A stretch of DNA of 64,000 bases from Pelagomonas calceolata (lineage: Eukaryota; Sar; Pelagophyceae; Pelagomonadales; Pelagomonadaceae): the NCBI GenBank assembly GCA_918797485.1, contig CAKKNE010000003.1:2604001-2668000 (forward strand). Direction: 5' to 3'. A program made the position numbers and the translations under genes. This document shows, one piece after another, positions 54,955-62,449 of the stretch. Each line of letters starts with the position of its first letter. The first letter of the stretch is position 1. Below the pieces are notes generated by a model, which saw only the letters and a program-made list of their open reading frames with translations, searched no databases and was not told where the DNA came from.

Positions 54955-55332
54955 GGAAACGAGGCTGCCCCGGCGCCGTCGCGGGGCCGCGGCGGCTGCC
55001 TAATGATAGATGCGCGGTGGTCCGAACGGCAGTGCAATGCCAGCGGCAGCCTGAGTGAGAGCCCCGCTCTGCGAGGGGCGACGCAGCCCTCGCCCGGGGA
55101 GGCCCGGCCCGAGGGGTCGCGGGACGGTTCCCGGACTCCGTGCGAATCAACTCGGCAGGAAACCCCTTCCCCTAGTTAGCCTAGCCAGGCATAGCGGCCA
55201 ATTCACCTGCCAATTAACGCGCCGCCGCCGCCGACGCGGACGAAGGCAGCCGCCGAGAGGTCCTCTCCAGGCAACCGAGACCACCGCCAGAACCGCGCCG
55301 CCGCCGCCACCGACAACCACCGGGGCAGCACC
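54955..55332. other. Divergent promoter region, CDC20/CDH1 and CFAP161
   Basis: 378 bp without a gene. CTAGTTAGCCTAGCC near 55173 has tandem CTAG arms but not the full palindrome. A mixed Ala/Thr-coding stretch before the CFAP161 ATG is probably 5' UTR. Confidence 0.4.
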
Positions 55333-56544
55333 ATGCAGTTCACCCCTCAGCAGCTGGCCGGCGGCTCGTCCTACATGTGCAAGACGAAGGTCGGGAACTG
55401 GCTCGAGGACATGTGCCTCCAGGAGGAGAAGCTGAGCGAGTTCGCGCGCAACCGGGACGAGGGGTCGAGCCTCATGTACAACGTCATGGGCAAAAGAAAC
55501 CTCTACCACACGAAGGTGCCCCTCGCTCCGAGGGCTGGTTCGACCATCAGGTTCGGTGATGTTATTATGCTAGGACATCCCTCGACGGGTGGTGTGTTAG
55601 GAGTGGATCTGACGGAGCCGTGTCTCGACGCGAATCGCGACCAGAAATTGGTGACAGCAGCCATGCCGGGAGTCGAACCGGAGCACTGCGCTCGGTATTC
55701 CTACATCCTGGAACCTACGGATAGTGCGACGCAGCTCGGAGACGACCTCCACTTCGGCGAACCTGTTTTCCTGAGGTGCCACGATTTGCTGGTGTTGGAT
55801 GAAGCCTTAGGAGCCACACGACCGCCCTTCTACTTAGCCTCACAGCTGAAGAACGACAGAAATGGCTCTCGCGTCAGCAACCAGCAGACGGTCTTCGCCA
55901 CGGACAAGCGATCCATGGCGGCCGCGTGGACGTTCGAGAAGATCAGCGCGAACACGGGCGTCGTGCGACAGCTCAGCGGTGGCGAGGCCGTGCCCTGCGG
56001 TACTGGATTAAATGGCCCGACCGTGGTAGTGCAGCACAAGACGACGCGGACCGCGTTAGCGGCTTCCGTCAAGAACTGGGACAGCACCGACTTCGGCAGG
56101 GAGCTGGAAGTGACGTGCCACAACCACCTGGGCCAGAACAAGGTCAATGCGCTTGTGAGCGAGATGGCGGGCAAGACGACGGGCCAGACGAACGTGCGGC
56201 TCGAGAAGTCGCCGAATTTTTGGTGCGTCATCGGCGACGTCGAGGGCGCGGAGCAGCCGCCGCAGCCCGAACTGCCGGGCATGCTGAACGCCGACCAGAT
56301 GGTCGCTTTATTACAAGAACGCGTGGCGGCGATCGAAGGCGCCGGCGAGCGATTGGTCGCCTTGGCCGAGGCCGCGCCGGGGTCGAATATTGATAGGGAG
56401 GACGTCGCCTACGAGTTGGCCGACATTGGGCTCGGGTTCGATCCAGATGCAACCAAGACATTACTGGACGCGTTCGACGAGGGCGACGGCATGATTCCCA
56501 TCAACCACTTCCTCGACGCGGCGCTGGCGCAGGTCGCGGAGTAG
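55333..56544 (+). CDS. CFAP161: CFAP161-like cilia- and flagella-associated protein
   Basis: The 403-residue protein opens MQFTPQQLAGGSSYMCKTKVGNWLEDMCLQEEKLSEF. The VGNW.ED..L.EE.L..F..+R..G motif is typical of CFAP161, a microtubule inner protein of motile cilia. Beta-trefoil-like segments follow (IRFGDVIMLGHPSTGGVLGVDL; PVFLRCHDLLVL; WTFEKIS). The last 100 residues carry an EF-hand-like helix pair (DEGDGMIPINHFLDAAL). The presence of such a gene argues that the organism builds, or its lineage built, a motile flagellum. Confidence 0.65.
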   Translation: MQFTPQQLAGGSSYMCKTKVGNWLEDMCLQEEKLSEFARNRDEGSSLMYNVMGKRNLYHTKVPLAPRAGSTIRFGDVIMLGHPSTGGVLGVDLTEPCLDANRDQKLVTAAMPGVEPEHCARYSYILEPTDSATQLGDDLHFGEPVFLRCHDLLVLDEALGATRPPFYLASQLKNDRNGSRVSNQQTVFATDKRSMAAAWTFEKISANTGVVRQLSGGEAVPCGTGLNGPTVVVQHKTTRTALAASVKNWDSTDFGRELEVTCHNHLGQNKVNALVSEMAGKTTGQTNVRLEKSPNFWCVIGDVEGAEQPPQPELPGMLNADQMVALLQERVAAIEGAGERLVALAEAAPGSNIDREDVAYELADIGLGFDPDATKTLLDAFDEGDGMIPINHFLDAALAQVAE

Positions 56545-56820
56545 TAGGGCTCTTTTTTGCTGCGCGTAAGGACTGCGGTATACTAGCTTTTCTGTACTTC
56601 CACACCGGAAAGCTCTGCGCGAAAACCCGTTTAAAGTCGAAAAGGGATCCCCAAAAAAAAATCAATTATACTTGCGATCACGCGTACAGCTGGCGCGCGC
56701 AGACCGGACGCCATTCGCAAGACTGTAGTTACGTGAAGAAATTAACGACAGACGTTGTGGACTTGTGGCCATTGGCAAAGTCTTTGTGCCAATCACTGCT
56801 AAATAAATCACTGTCTGCTA
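56545..56820. other. Intergenic region
   Basis: 276 bp between two plus-strand genes, with an A9 run near 56655. No good palindrome copy; GGTATACTAGC occurs near 56577. Confidence 0.4.
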
Positions 56821-57807
56821 ATGGAGGGCATGGATCATCTCACGCGTGCATCTCGAGGCGGAGATGCGGCGGCCGTGCGGAGAATCCTCGACGAGGACGC
56901 GAGAAGCGAAATTCCTCTCATAGCGGCGTGCGCGAACGGGTATTACGACGTGGTCAGCTTGCTGCTCTCCCGAGGTTTCAACCCGAACCGGACGAACGAG
57001 GCCGGCGCGACACCCCTTTTCGCGGCCCTATATCCCTTTGTCTGTCTCACAGACACTGCGGGATCGCCGCCCTTACTATCTCCGGGCAGGGTGATAACGC
57101 AGTGCTCTACTCGGGGGATGCCCAGGCCGGTCGGTGTCCTGGGCGAGCCTGGCCTCGTGCAGGTGCCGTGCGGGGAGGGCGCCGCGCCATGGCACGACCG
57201 GCGCAGAGGTGGCCGCCACTACACGCTCCGCAACGTGCCCGAGGCGCTAACGCGCGGTCTGCTGTGCCAGGGGCCGCACCGGCTCAGGAATGTGGAGGGC
57301 AAACCGGCACTCACGATCAGCATGTGGACCGGAGGCACGGCTTACGCGTGCTTCACCGACGGTCGCTGCGGCGGACTCGTTGCGGCCTTTCAGGAGGACG
57401 GGTGGGCCGACGGTCCGGGCGGCGGGCTCGCGTGGGGGCGGCCCGGCCACGGTACGATGGGCACGATGAGCCACGTCCTGTCGAGGCGAATCTCGCCCGG
57501 CGAGACGTACGCTTCGCCACCAAACTCGCACAACGACACGGTCATGGTCGTGGTGCTTGTCCCGGGTTCCGGCCCGGAGGTCCCGGACCCTCGAATTCGC
57601 GTCGTCCGGGCTCTACTCAGCGCCGGCGCGGACGTCTACGGGGCGGTCCAGCGCTTCGGCACGCCACTCCGTATCGTGTGTCAGACCCCCTCGCCGCCGC
57701 TCAAGCTCCTCGTGCGGAGGTTCCTGGCCCACCGCATGCGCGCGACCGCGCGTCATTGGTGGTTACCCTGGCCGCTGGCTTGTCGCGTCGCCGGCTTCCT
57801 CGTGTAA
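56821..57807 (+). CDS. Ankyrin protein interrupted by an unrecognised domain
   Basis: The 328-residue protein starts MEGMDHLTRASRGGDAAAVRRIL with two ankyrin repeats (EIPLIAACANGYYDVVSLLLSRGFNPN, GATPLFAAL). An insert of about 175 residues follows (about 70-245), e.g. ALTISMWTGGTAYACFTDGR and SRRISPGETYASPPNSHNDT. The ankyrin pattern then resumes (RVVRALLSAGADVYGAVQRFGTPL) and the protein ends LKLLVRRFLAHRMRATARHWWLPWPLACRVAGFLV, the shared tail. A strong acceptor-like CTGTCTCACAG lies near 57050, but I found no matching donor, so I keep one exon. It converges on the kinase gene (19 bp). Confidence 0.65.
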   Translation: MEGMDHLTRASRGGDAAAVRRILDEDARSEIPLIAACANGYYDVVSLLLSRGFNPNRTNEAGATPLFAALYPFVCLTDTAGSPPLLSPGRVITQCSTRGMPRPVGVLGEPGLVQVPCGEGAAPWHDRRRGGRHYTLRNVPEALTRGLLCQGPHRLRNVEGKPALTISMWTGGTAYACFTDGRCGGLVAAFQEDGWADGPGGGLAWGRPGHGTMGTMSHVLSRRISPGETYASPPNSHNDTVMVVVLVPGSGPEVPDPRIRVVRALLSAGADVYGAVQRFGTPLRIVCQTPSPPLKLLVRRFLAHRMRATARHWWLPWPLACRVAGFLV

Positions 57808-57826
57808 GACTAGGTAGGACATACTC

Positions 57827-60073
57827 TTAGAGGGCCTCCCCGTTCCGCGCCACGAGGTCGTGCGTCGGGATCCTCCCCTTTTTCGACACGGTTTCGACCT
57901 CGCCCCGGAACTGCTCCACCAGATACGTGTTGACCTGCTGCATGGACGGCTGCGACATGGCCTGCGAGAAGACGTCGCCGTGCACCAAGGTGAGCTGCGC
58001 CGCCGTGACCGGTCGAAGAGCCAAGACTACTGTGGAAGCGAACTGCCCCGCACTATCCAGTGGATGGGCCCCCGGCCGCTCGTTGCAGTACACGAAATCC
58101 TTCGGCCAGAGCGTGTGCGTGTGCCTCCTGTTGGTTTTCGTATCTAAGACGTCGACTTCCACCACACCATCTTCCACTACTACAAACTGGTCCTGTTTGG
58201 ACGTGTCTCGGGGCGATTTGGCCTTCACGTCTGTATCAGCGTACTCCATGTTCGCCCAGGCGACGCTCCCGGCCGTCATCGACGTCCTTGACGCTTGGCC
58301 GCCGTCCGGTTGCGCTGCTAGGGCCGAGGCCCAGGACCAGACCAAGCCTCGACATCGCGCGGCGGCTTGGTCCTGGATCGGGCCTCGGACGCCCGTGAAG
58401 ACATCCCCCAACAACTGAAACAAGTGGCCGGGCACCGCTAATAAAGCACAAGACGTCGAGGCACACGTCGCGGTCGACGCTCGAGGTCGGACGCCCTCCA
58501 ACAGCTCCGTCTCGCCGAAACTTTCACCAGTCCTTAACCGATGCAATCCTAACGAGAGCTCCCTCCCGCTCTTCGAGGCGAATCCGGATCTAGGCCTCAG
58601 CAGAAACGAGTGCGAGATGAGGACATCACCATCTAACAGTATGTAAAAGGCAGGATCGGTCTCGCCTGCTGAGAAGACCAAATCACCTCTCCTGAGTGAG
58701 TGCGCGGGATATAACGGAGGCAGCATGTGTCTGAGCCGCTCTTTGGGCACCTTGAGGACGTCGTCTCCCGGCCTTGCAACTGACCTAAGCATCTGCCGCG
58801 TATCGGCTTCATCCAGTTCATCTCCCAACAGTCGAGCGACTCTCTTGATGTCCTCCGTCGTCACGTACCCATTATTGTCCGAGTCAAACACGTCCATGGC
58901 CGCTCTTCGGCTCCCAAGTTGCGCCGTGCCCGCGCCCCGTTCTCTGGCCAAAGCTTGGTCCGCGTAGCCGACCATGACCGCCAACAACATGGCCTTGAAG
59001 CGCCTCCTGCCCAGATGGAACTCGCGCAACGCATCGGACGCGGCCTTCGCGGCAGCCTTGTCCCTAAACCCTTCGCCCCTTGTGGGATCCTGGAGCCACG
59101 CATGTGCTAAAACTTCCGCCGCGGCCGGTCGGTCTGATGGTCTATCCGCTAATAATCGTTTGACGAGCGGCCTCGCCGCGGACGGCACGCGGGCCCACGC
59201 GGCACCCTTGAACGCGCCGGCCGCGTCCGCGCCAGCCAATACTCTCCGAGTAACCTCCGCATCGTCGGCATCATTCCTAGCATCAAAAGGGTGCGTCCCC
59301 GTCAACAGGAGGTAGAGGATCACACCCAGAGACCAGAGATCGGCAGAGGCGTCAAACGCGTCGCCCCGCAGCACCTCGGGCGCCGCGTAGGCCGGCGTCG
59401 CGCCCGCGGCGCCCCTTGTCCTTAGTTCCTCGCCGTTTTCTGTTGAGGGACCGACGAATCTCGCGGAGCCGAAGTCGACCAATCGCACGTCAGAGGCATC
59501 AGTTTCATCACTCTTCAACAGCACGTTCTCCGGCTTGAGGTCTAAGTGCGCGATGCCCATCTGATGTAAATAAGCGACAGCATCTACTAGCTCTCGCATC
59601 ACTCCCGCCGCACCCGCGGGAGAATACGCGCCTCGCTCCACAAGCCGATCAAACAGCTCGCCACCCCTGGCGAGTTCCGTCACAATATACCAGGCGTCGT
59701 CGCCCTCGAACAATTCTTTGTAGGAGCAGACCGACCGGTGCTCGCCCGCGACTCGTAGTAAAGTCGCTTCCTCTTTAACTCTCTTACCAAGCCGCTTCAG
59801 CGCCTCCGGCGGCAGGTGCTTCTTCGACACCTGCTTGATGGCCATGATCTCGCCGCTGCTCTTGTTGACGCCGGGGAAGACGACGCCGTGGCCGCCGACG
59901 CCTAAAGGCCGCTCGGGCTCGAGCAAATGGTACGCGTCCGCGAGGCGCCGCTCCAGGCACCGAGCTTGCTCGTCTTTGCGCGTGAGGTAGGCGGCCGGCA
60001 GAAGCCCGGCGCAGGCCAGGGGCCGCGCCGCTCTCGCTGCGGCGGCCGCAAACATGCTCTCGGAGAGCAGCAC
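57827..60073 (-). CDS. CaM-kinase-type kinase with EF-hand and cyclic-nucleotide-binding domain
   Basis: The 748-residue protein starts MLLSESMFAAAAARAARPL; Met 60055 is a possible start. The kinase domain (about 50-330) has GVGGHGVVFPG, AIKQVSKK, HLDLKPENVLL, VDFGSARF, AAPEVL and DLWSLGVILYLLLTGTHPF: CAMK group, all catalytic residues present. An EF-hand (DSDNNGYVTTED) follows at about 400. A cNMP-binding domain (about 465-560) has GDLVFSAGETDPAFYILLDGDVLIS and SFGETELL.. RPRASTATC, the phosphate-binding cassette. A second, weaker cNMP-like barrel may follow. Kinase plus Ca2+ and cNMP sensors in one chain suggests signal integration. Confidence 0.88.
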   Translation of the reverse strand: MLLSESMFAAAAARAARPLACAGLLPAAYLTRKDEQARCLERRLADAYHLLEPERPLGVGGHGVVFPGVNKSSGEIMAIKQVSKKHLPPEALKRLGKRVKEEATLLRVAGEHRSVCSYKELFEGDDAWYIVTELARGGELFDRLVERGAYSPAGAAGVMRELVDAVAYLHQMGIAHLDLKPENVLLKSDETDASDVRLVDFGSARFVGPSTENGEELRTRGAAGATPAYAAPEVLRGDAFDASADLWSLGVILYLLLTGTHPFDARNDADDAEVTRRVLAGADAAGAFKGAAWARVPSAARPLVKRLLADRPSDRPAAAEVLAHAWLQDPTRGEGFRDKAAAKAASDALREFHLGRRRFKAMLLAVMVGYADQALARERGAGTAQLGSRRAAMDVFDSDNNGYVTTEDIKRVARLLGDELDEADTRQMLRSVARPGDDVLKVPKERLRHMLPPLYPAHSLRRGDLVFSAGETDPAFYILLDGDVLISHSFLLRPRSGFASKSGRELSLGLHRLRTGESFGETELLEGVRPRASTATCASTSCALLAVPGHLFQLLGDVFTGVRGPIQDQAAARCRGLVWSWASALAAQPDGGQASRTSMTAGSVAWANMEYADTDVKAKSPRDTSKQDQFVVVEDGVVEVDVLDTKTNRRHTHTLWPKDFVYCNERPGAHPLDSAGQFASTVVLALRPVTAAQLTLVHGDVFSQAMSQPSMQQVNTYLVEQFRGEVETVSKKGRIPTHDLVARNGEAL

Positions 60074-60367
60074 TTGTCACTTTACGCAATTAGTGTGTTG
60101 CGCGGCTCGTGCGCCCTTATGCGTTTCACAGCGGTTTCACACGTGCTCACGCAGCTTCTCGACGTGCGTGTCGAATCGTGCGCGCCGCCTCGGCAAAGTG
60201 AAGTGTCACTGCTACAAAAATATAATGCTATCTCCTAGACATACTAGCGCTACGGCTCGTAACAACTCCTACGAAGCTTCTACTCAGACGGAAGTGGTGT
60301 GAGCCGTACGAAACAACGCAGCCCGGGAGAAGGCATCCGCCCACTAGTCCTAGCACCGCAACAGAAA

Positions 60368-60394
60368 CGCGTCGAACCCCACGCCATCGACGCG
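60368..60394. repeat. Perfect 8-bp hairpin related to introner interior
   Basis: CGCGTCGA and TCGACGCG enclose ACCCCACGCCA. The CCACGCCATCGACGCG part also occurs inside introners A-C. It lies in the otherwise empty 60074-60417 stretch, 24 bp past the 3' end of the minus-strand gene. Could be an introner remnant or part of a 3' processing signal. Confidence 0.45.
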
Positions 60395-60417
60395 CCAAGA
60401 ATCATACCACACAACAA

Positions 60418-61350
60418 TTACACACGCGAGCCGCCGCGCTTTTCGTTCGCCGCTTGCGCGCGCTGGCGCCCGTTCTCGGAGAGCTCCTTCGCGAAGGTCT
60501 TGGCGCAGTTGTAGCGCTTGAAGTCCCGTCCCGACGTCGGCGCGTGGAGCTTGACCGGGTGGTACAACAGACCATGCGATGTGGGATTGAACCACGTCTC
60601 CGCATCCTTCTCGAACTTGGCCCCGCTCCAGGCGCACTTCGCGCGGTAGACGGCGAGCCACTCCCGCGGGATCGCCTCGGTCGCGCACCAGCTCCGCCCG
60701 CGGCACAGCTGGTACGAGAAGGCGCCGTGGATTCTTCTCCGCGGCGCGCCTCGTTCGCGATTGTCGATTCGCGCGAGGTCGCGGCGTATGGCTCGTATTA
60801 ATCGCGTCGAGAGGCGCGCGACGGGTAGTAGCGCCGCCATGCCGTTGCGCGTCCGCCGGATATGTGCTATCAAATCCGCCTGACTACTGTTAAACTTGCG
60901 AAACAGTTGGTCCCAGCTCCCCTGCGCGAGCTTCGCGTCCTCCTCGATGACCCACACATAATCATAACGTTTGTCCTCTGCAACATAAGCGGGCAGCGAG
61001 GCCATCAAGAGCTGGTGGCTGACAAACGCGCGCGTGGCCGCGGAAGCGTTCTTCTTCAGAAGGGCGAAGGGAACGCGGACCGTCGTGCCGTTGGTCGGGT
61101 GCCTGAGGACGCCATATTGCTTCGACGCGTCCACAAAAAGCGCGACGTCGTGGGCCGGGCAGCCTCGGCTCATCGCGTCCGCGGCATTGTGGATGTTTGT
61201 TAATTCGTTTTGCACAAATGATTCGTCCGTGTGGGCACCAAAAGCAATTAAAGTACGGCCTCGACTGGCGCAGTGCGCCGCGGCGGCGTGCCGGGGCTGG
61301 TCCTCGGCGCCGCACCGCACCAGGAGCAAGCTCAGCGCGACGACGCGCAT
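60418..61350 (-). CDS. Secretory-pathway glycosyltransferase-like protein
   Basis: The 310-residue protein has a signal peptide (MRVVALSLLLVRCGAED). YDYVWVIEEDAKLAQGSWDQLFRKF lies in the middle, where an acidic triplet after a beta strand resembles a DxD-type sugar-nucleotide site. DLIAHIRRTRNG, HGAFSYQLCRGRSWC and KFEKDAETWFNPTSHG follow. This layout is common in small uncharacterised algal glycosyltransferase-like proteins. Assignment rests on the motif and overall look only. It is divergent from the NmrA-like gene via palindrome copy 14. Confidence 0.55.
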   Translation of the reverse strand: MRVVALSLLLVRCGAEDQPRHAAAAHCASRGRTLIAFGAHTDESFVQNELTNIHNAADAMSRGCPAHDVALFVDASKQYGVLRHPTNGTTVRVPFALLKKNASAATRAFVSHQLLMASLPAYVAEDKRYDYVWVIEEDAKLAQGSWDQLFRKFNSSQADLIAHIRRTRNGMAALLPVARLSTRLIRAIRRDLARIDNRERGAPRRRIHGAFSYQLCRGRSWCATEAIPREWLAVYRAKCAWSGAKFEKDAETWFNPTSHGLLYHPVKLHAPTSGRDFKRYNCAKTFAKELSENGRQRAQAANEKRGGSRV

Positions 61351-61411
61351 TGGTGCGCACGTCTATTTGGCATACATAGTGCTCTACGCTGCGCTGCAAA
61401 GTTTTGCTTGC

Positions 61412-61435
61412 GCTAGTGTCTTACAGGTCGCTAGC
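61412..61435. promoter_or_regulatory. Recurrent palindromic motif, copy 14
   Basis: GCTAGTG, TCTTACAG core and TCGCTAGC. It lies 62 bp upstream of the glycosyltransferase-like start and 152 bp upstream of the NmrA-like start. Confidence 0.65.
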
Positions 61436-61586
61436 TCCGGTTTTGCTCGAGCCAGGATAGCTGCCGCCGAGCGCTGCACTGCCCGGTCCGGCATTCGTTT
61501 GATAGGTATTTTGCAAGCTGACTCTGGTACACAAAGCTTGTGCATCGCTGCTGCTGCGCAAACACTCATATCCAAAATCCAAACCC

Positions 61587-62393
61587 ATGCATAAGGCGCC
61601 GCTCGCACTGCTGGCCATCTGTGCGCAGACAACAGCTCTCAAGCTCGTCTTCGCCGGCGGCACGGGCGGCCTCGGCTCCGCGCTGGCGGAGCGCTGCGCC
61701 AAACAGGGGCACAGCGTGACGATCCTGTGCCGGAACGCCTACCTCGCGGTGTCGCCTAGTCGCGTGTCCGAGGACTTTGGCTGGGTCGGCGAGCGGCGCG
61801 TTCAGGAGTGGGACGCCCAGGGCTTCGGCAAGAAGATCACTTTTAGGGATTGGACGGGCGGCGATGAGTTGGATAGCGTCTCGGACCGGTGGGTCGGCTG
61901 GGAGGACTCCTTGAAAAACGTGGATGCTGTGGTCTTCACGGTCGGCGACCTGGGCAAGCGCGGGCGGACGCGGCCCGTCGACGCCATCGCGCGCGCCGCC
62001 CGCGAGGCCGGGGAGGCGATGCCGCGGCGGTTTGTGCATTTGGCGCCCGTCGATGACTTGGTGAAGCGGACGGGCGCCTTCGCCGACAAGCGCATCGAGA
62101 CGCTGCGCGACACCGAGCGGAGCTGGAAGCAGACGTTTGGGGGGTTGGGCCGGTGCCTCCGGGCCGGGACGGTCCTCGGCCTGCCGAAGTTCGCGGATTC
62201 GCGGCTCTTCCCCGCGCCCAAGGACCTGCGGCGCGTCGGTACCTGGGTGCACCTCGACGACCTGACGGACGCCGTGCTCGGGGCCTGCTTCGACGCCGAG
62301 GCGTCGTCGGACCCCGTGCTCGTGGAGCCGTCGTCCGTGAGGACGATCGAGGCGGCGAAGGCGCGGCCCGCTAGGAGTAACTACTATCTTTAA
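61587..62393 (+). CDS. NmrA-like / atypical SDR NAD(P)-binding protein
   Basis: The 268-residue protein starts MHKAPLALLAICAQTTALKLV, a probable signal or bipartite presequence. The Rossmann motif VFAGGTGGLGSALAERC (about 21-37) follows, then VTILCRN, VDAVVFTVGDLGKRG and RRFVHLAPVDDLV. The C-terminal part has TWVHLDDLTDAVLGACF. The GGTGGxG pattern without an active-site YxxxK is typical of atypical SDRs such as NmrA and plastid Tic62/HCF173-like proteins. Redox sensing or cofactor binding is more likely than classic dehydrogenase action. Confidence 0.8.
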   Translation: MHKAPLALLAICAQTTALKLVFAGGTGGLGSALAERCAKQGHSVTILCRNAYLAVSPSRVSEDFGWVGERRVQEWDAQGFGKKITFRDWTGGDELDSVSDRWVGWEDSLKNVDAVVFTVGDLGKRGRTRPVDAIARAAREAGEAMPRRFVHLAPVDDLVKRTGAFADKRIETLRDTERSWKQTFGGLGRCLRAGTVLGLPKFADSRLFPAPKDLRRVGTWVHLDDLTDAVLGACFDAEASSDPVLVEPSSVRTIEAAKARPARSNYYL

Positions 62394-62449
62394 CTAGCCT
62401 CTCCGGCGCCACGTCGCGGAGTCGCGAAGCGAAGAAGATAACAAAACTA

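Noticed and set aside
56733-57830. 365-residue plus-strand frame overlapping the ankyrin gene
   Set aside because: It is Arg/Gly-rich and shifted relative to the frame that carries clear ankyrin repeats.
12160-61435. The recurrent palindrome as a tiny intron (GTAAGA...CTAG)
   Set aside because: The core looks like a splice donor in one orientation only, copies occur in both orientations relative to genes, and the span is too short to be spliced.
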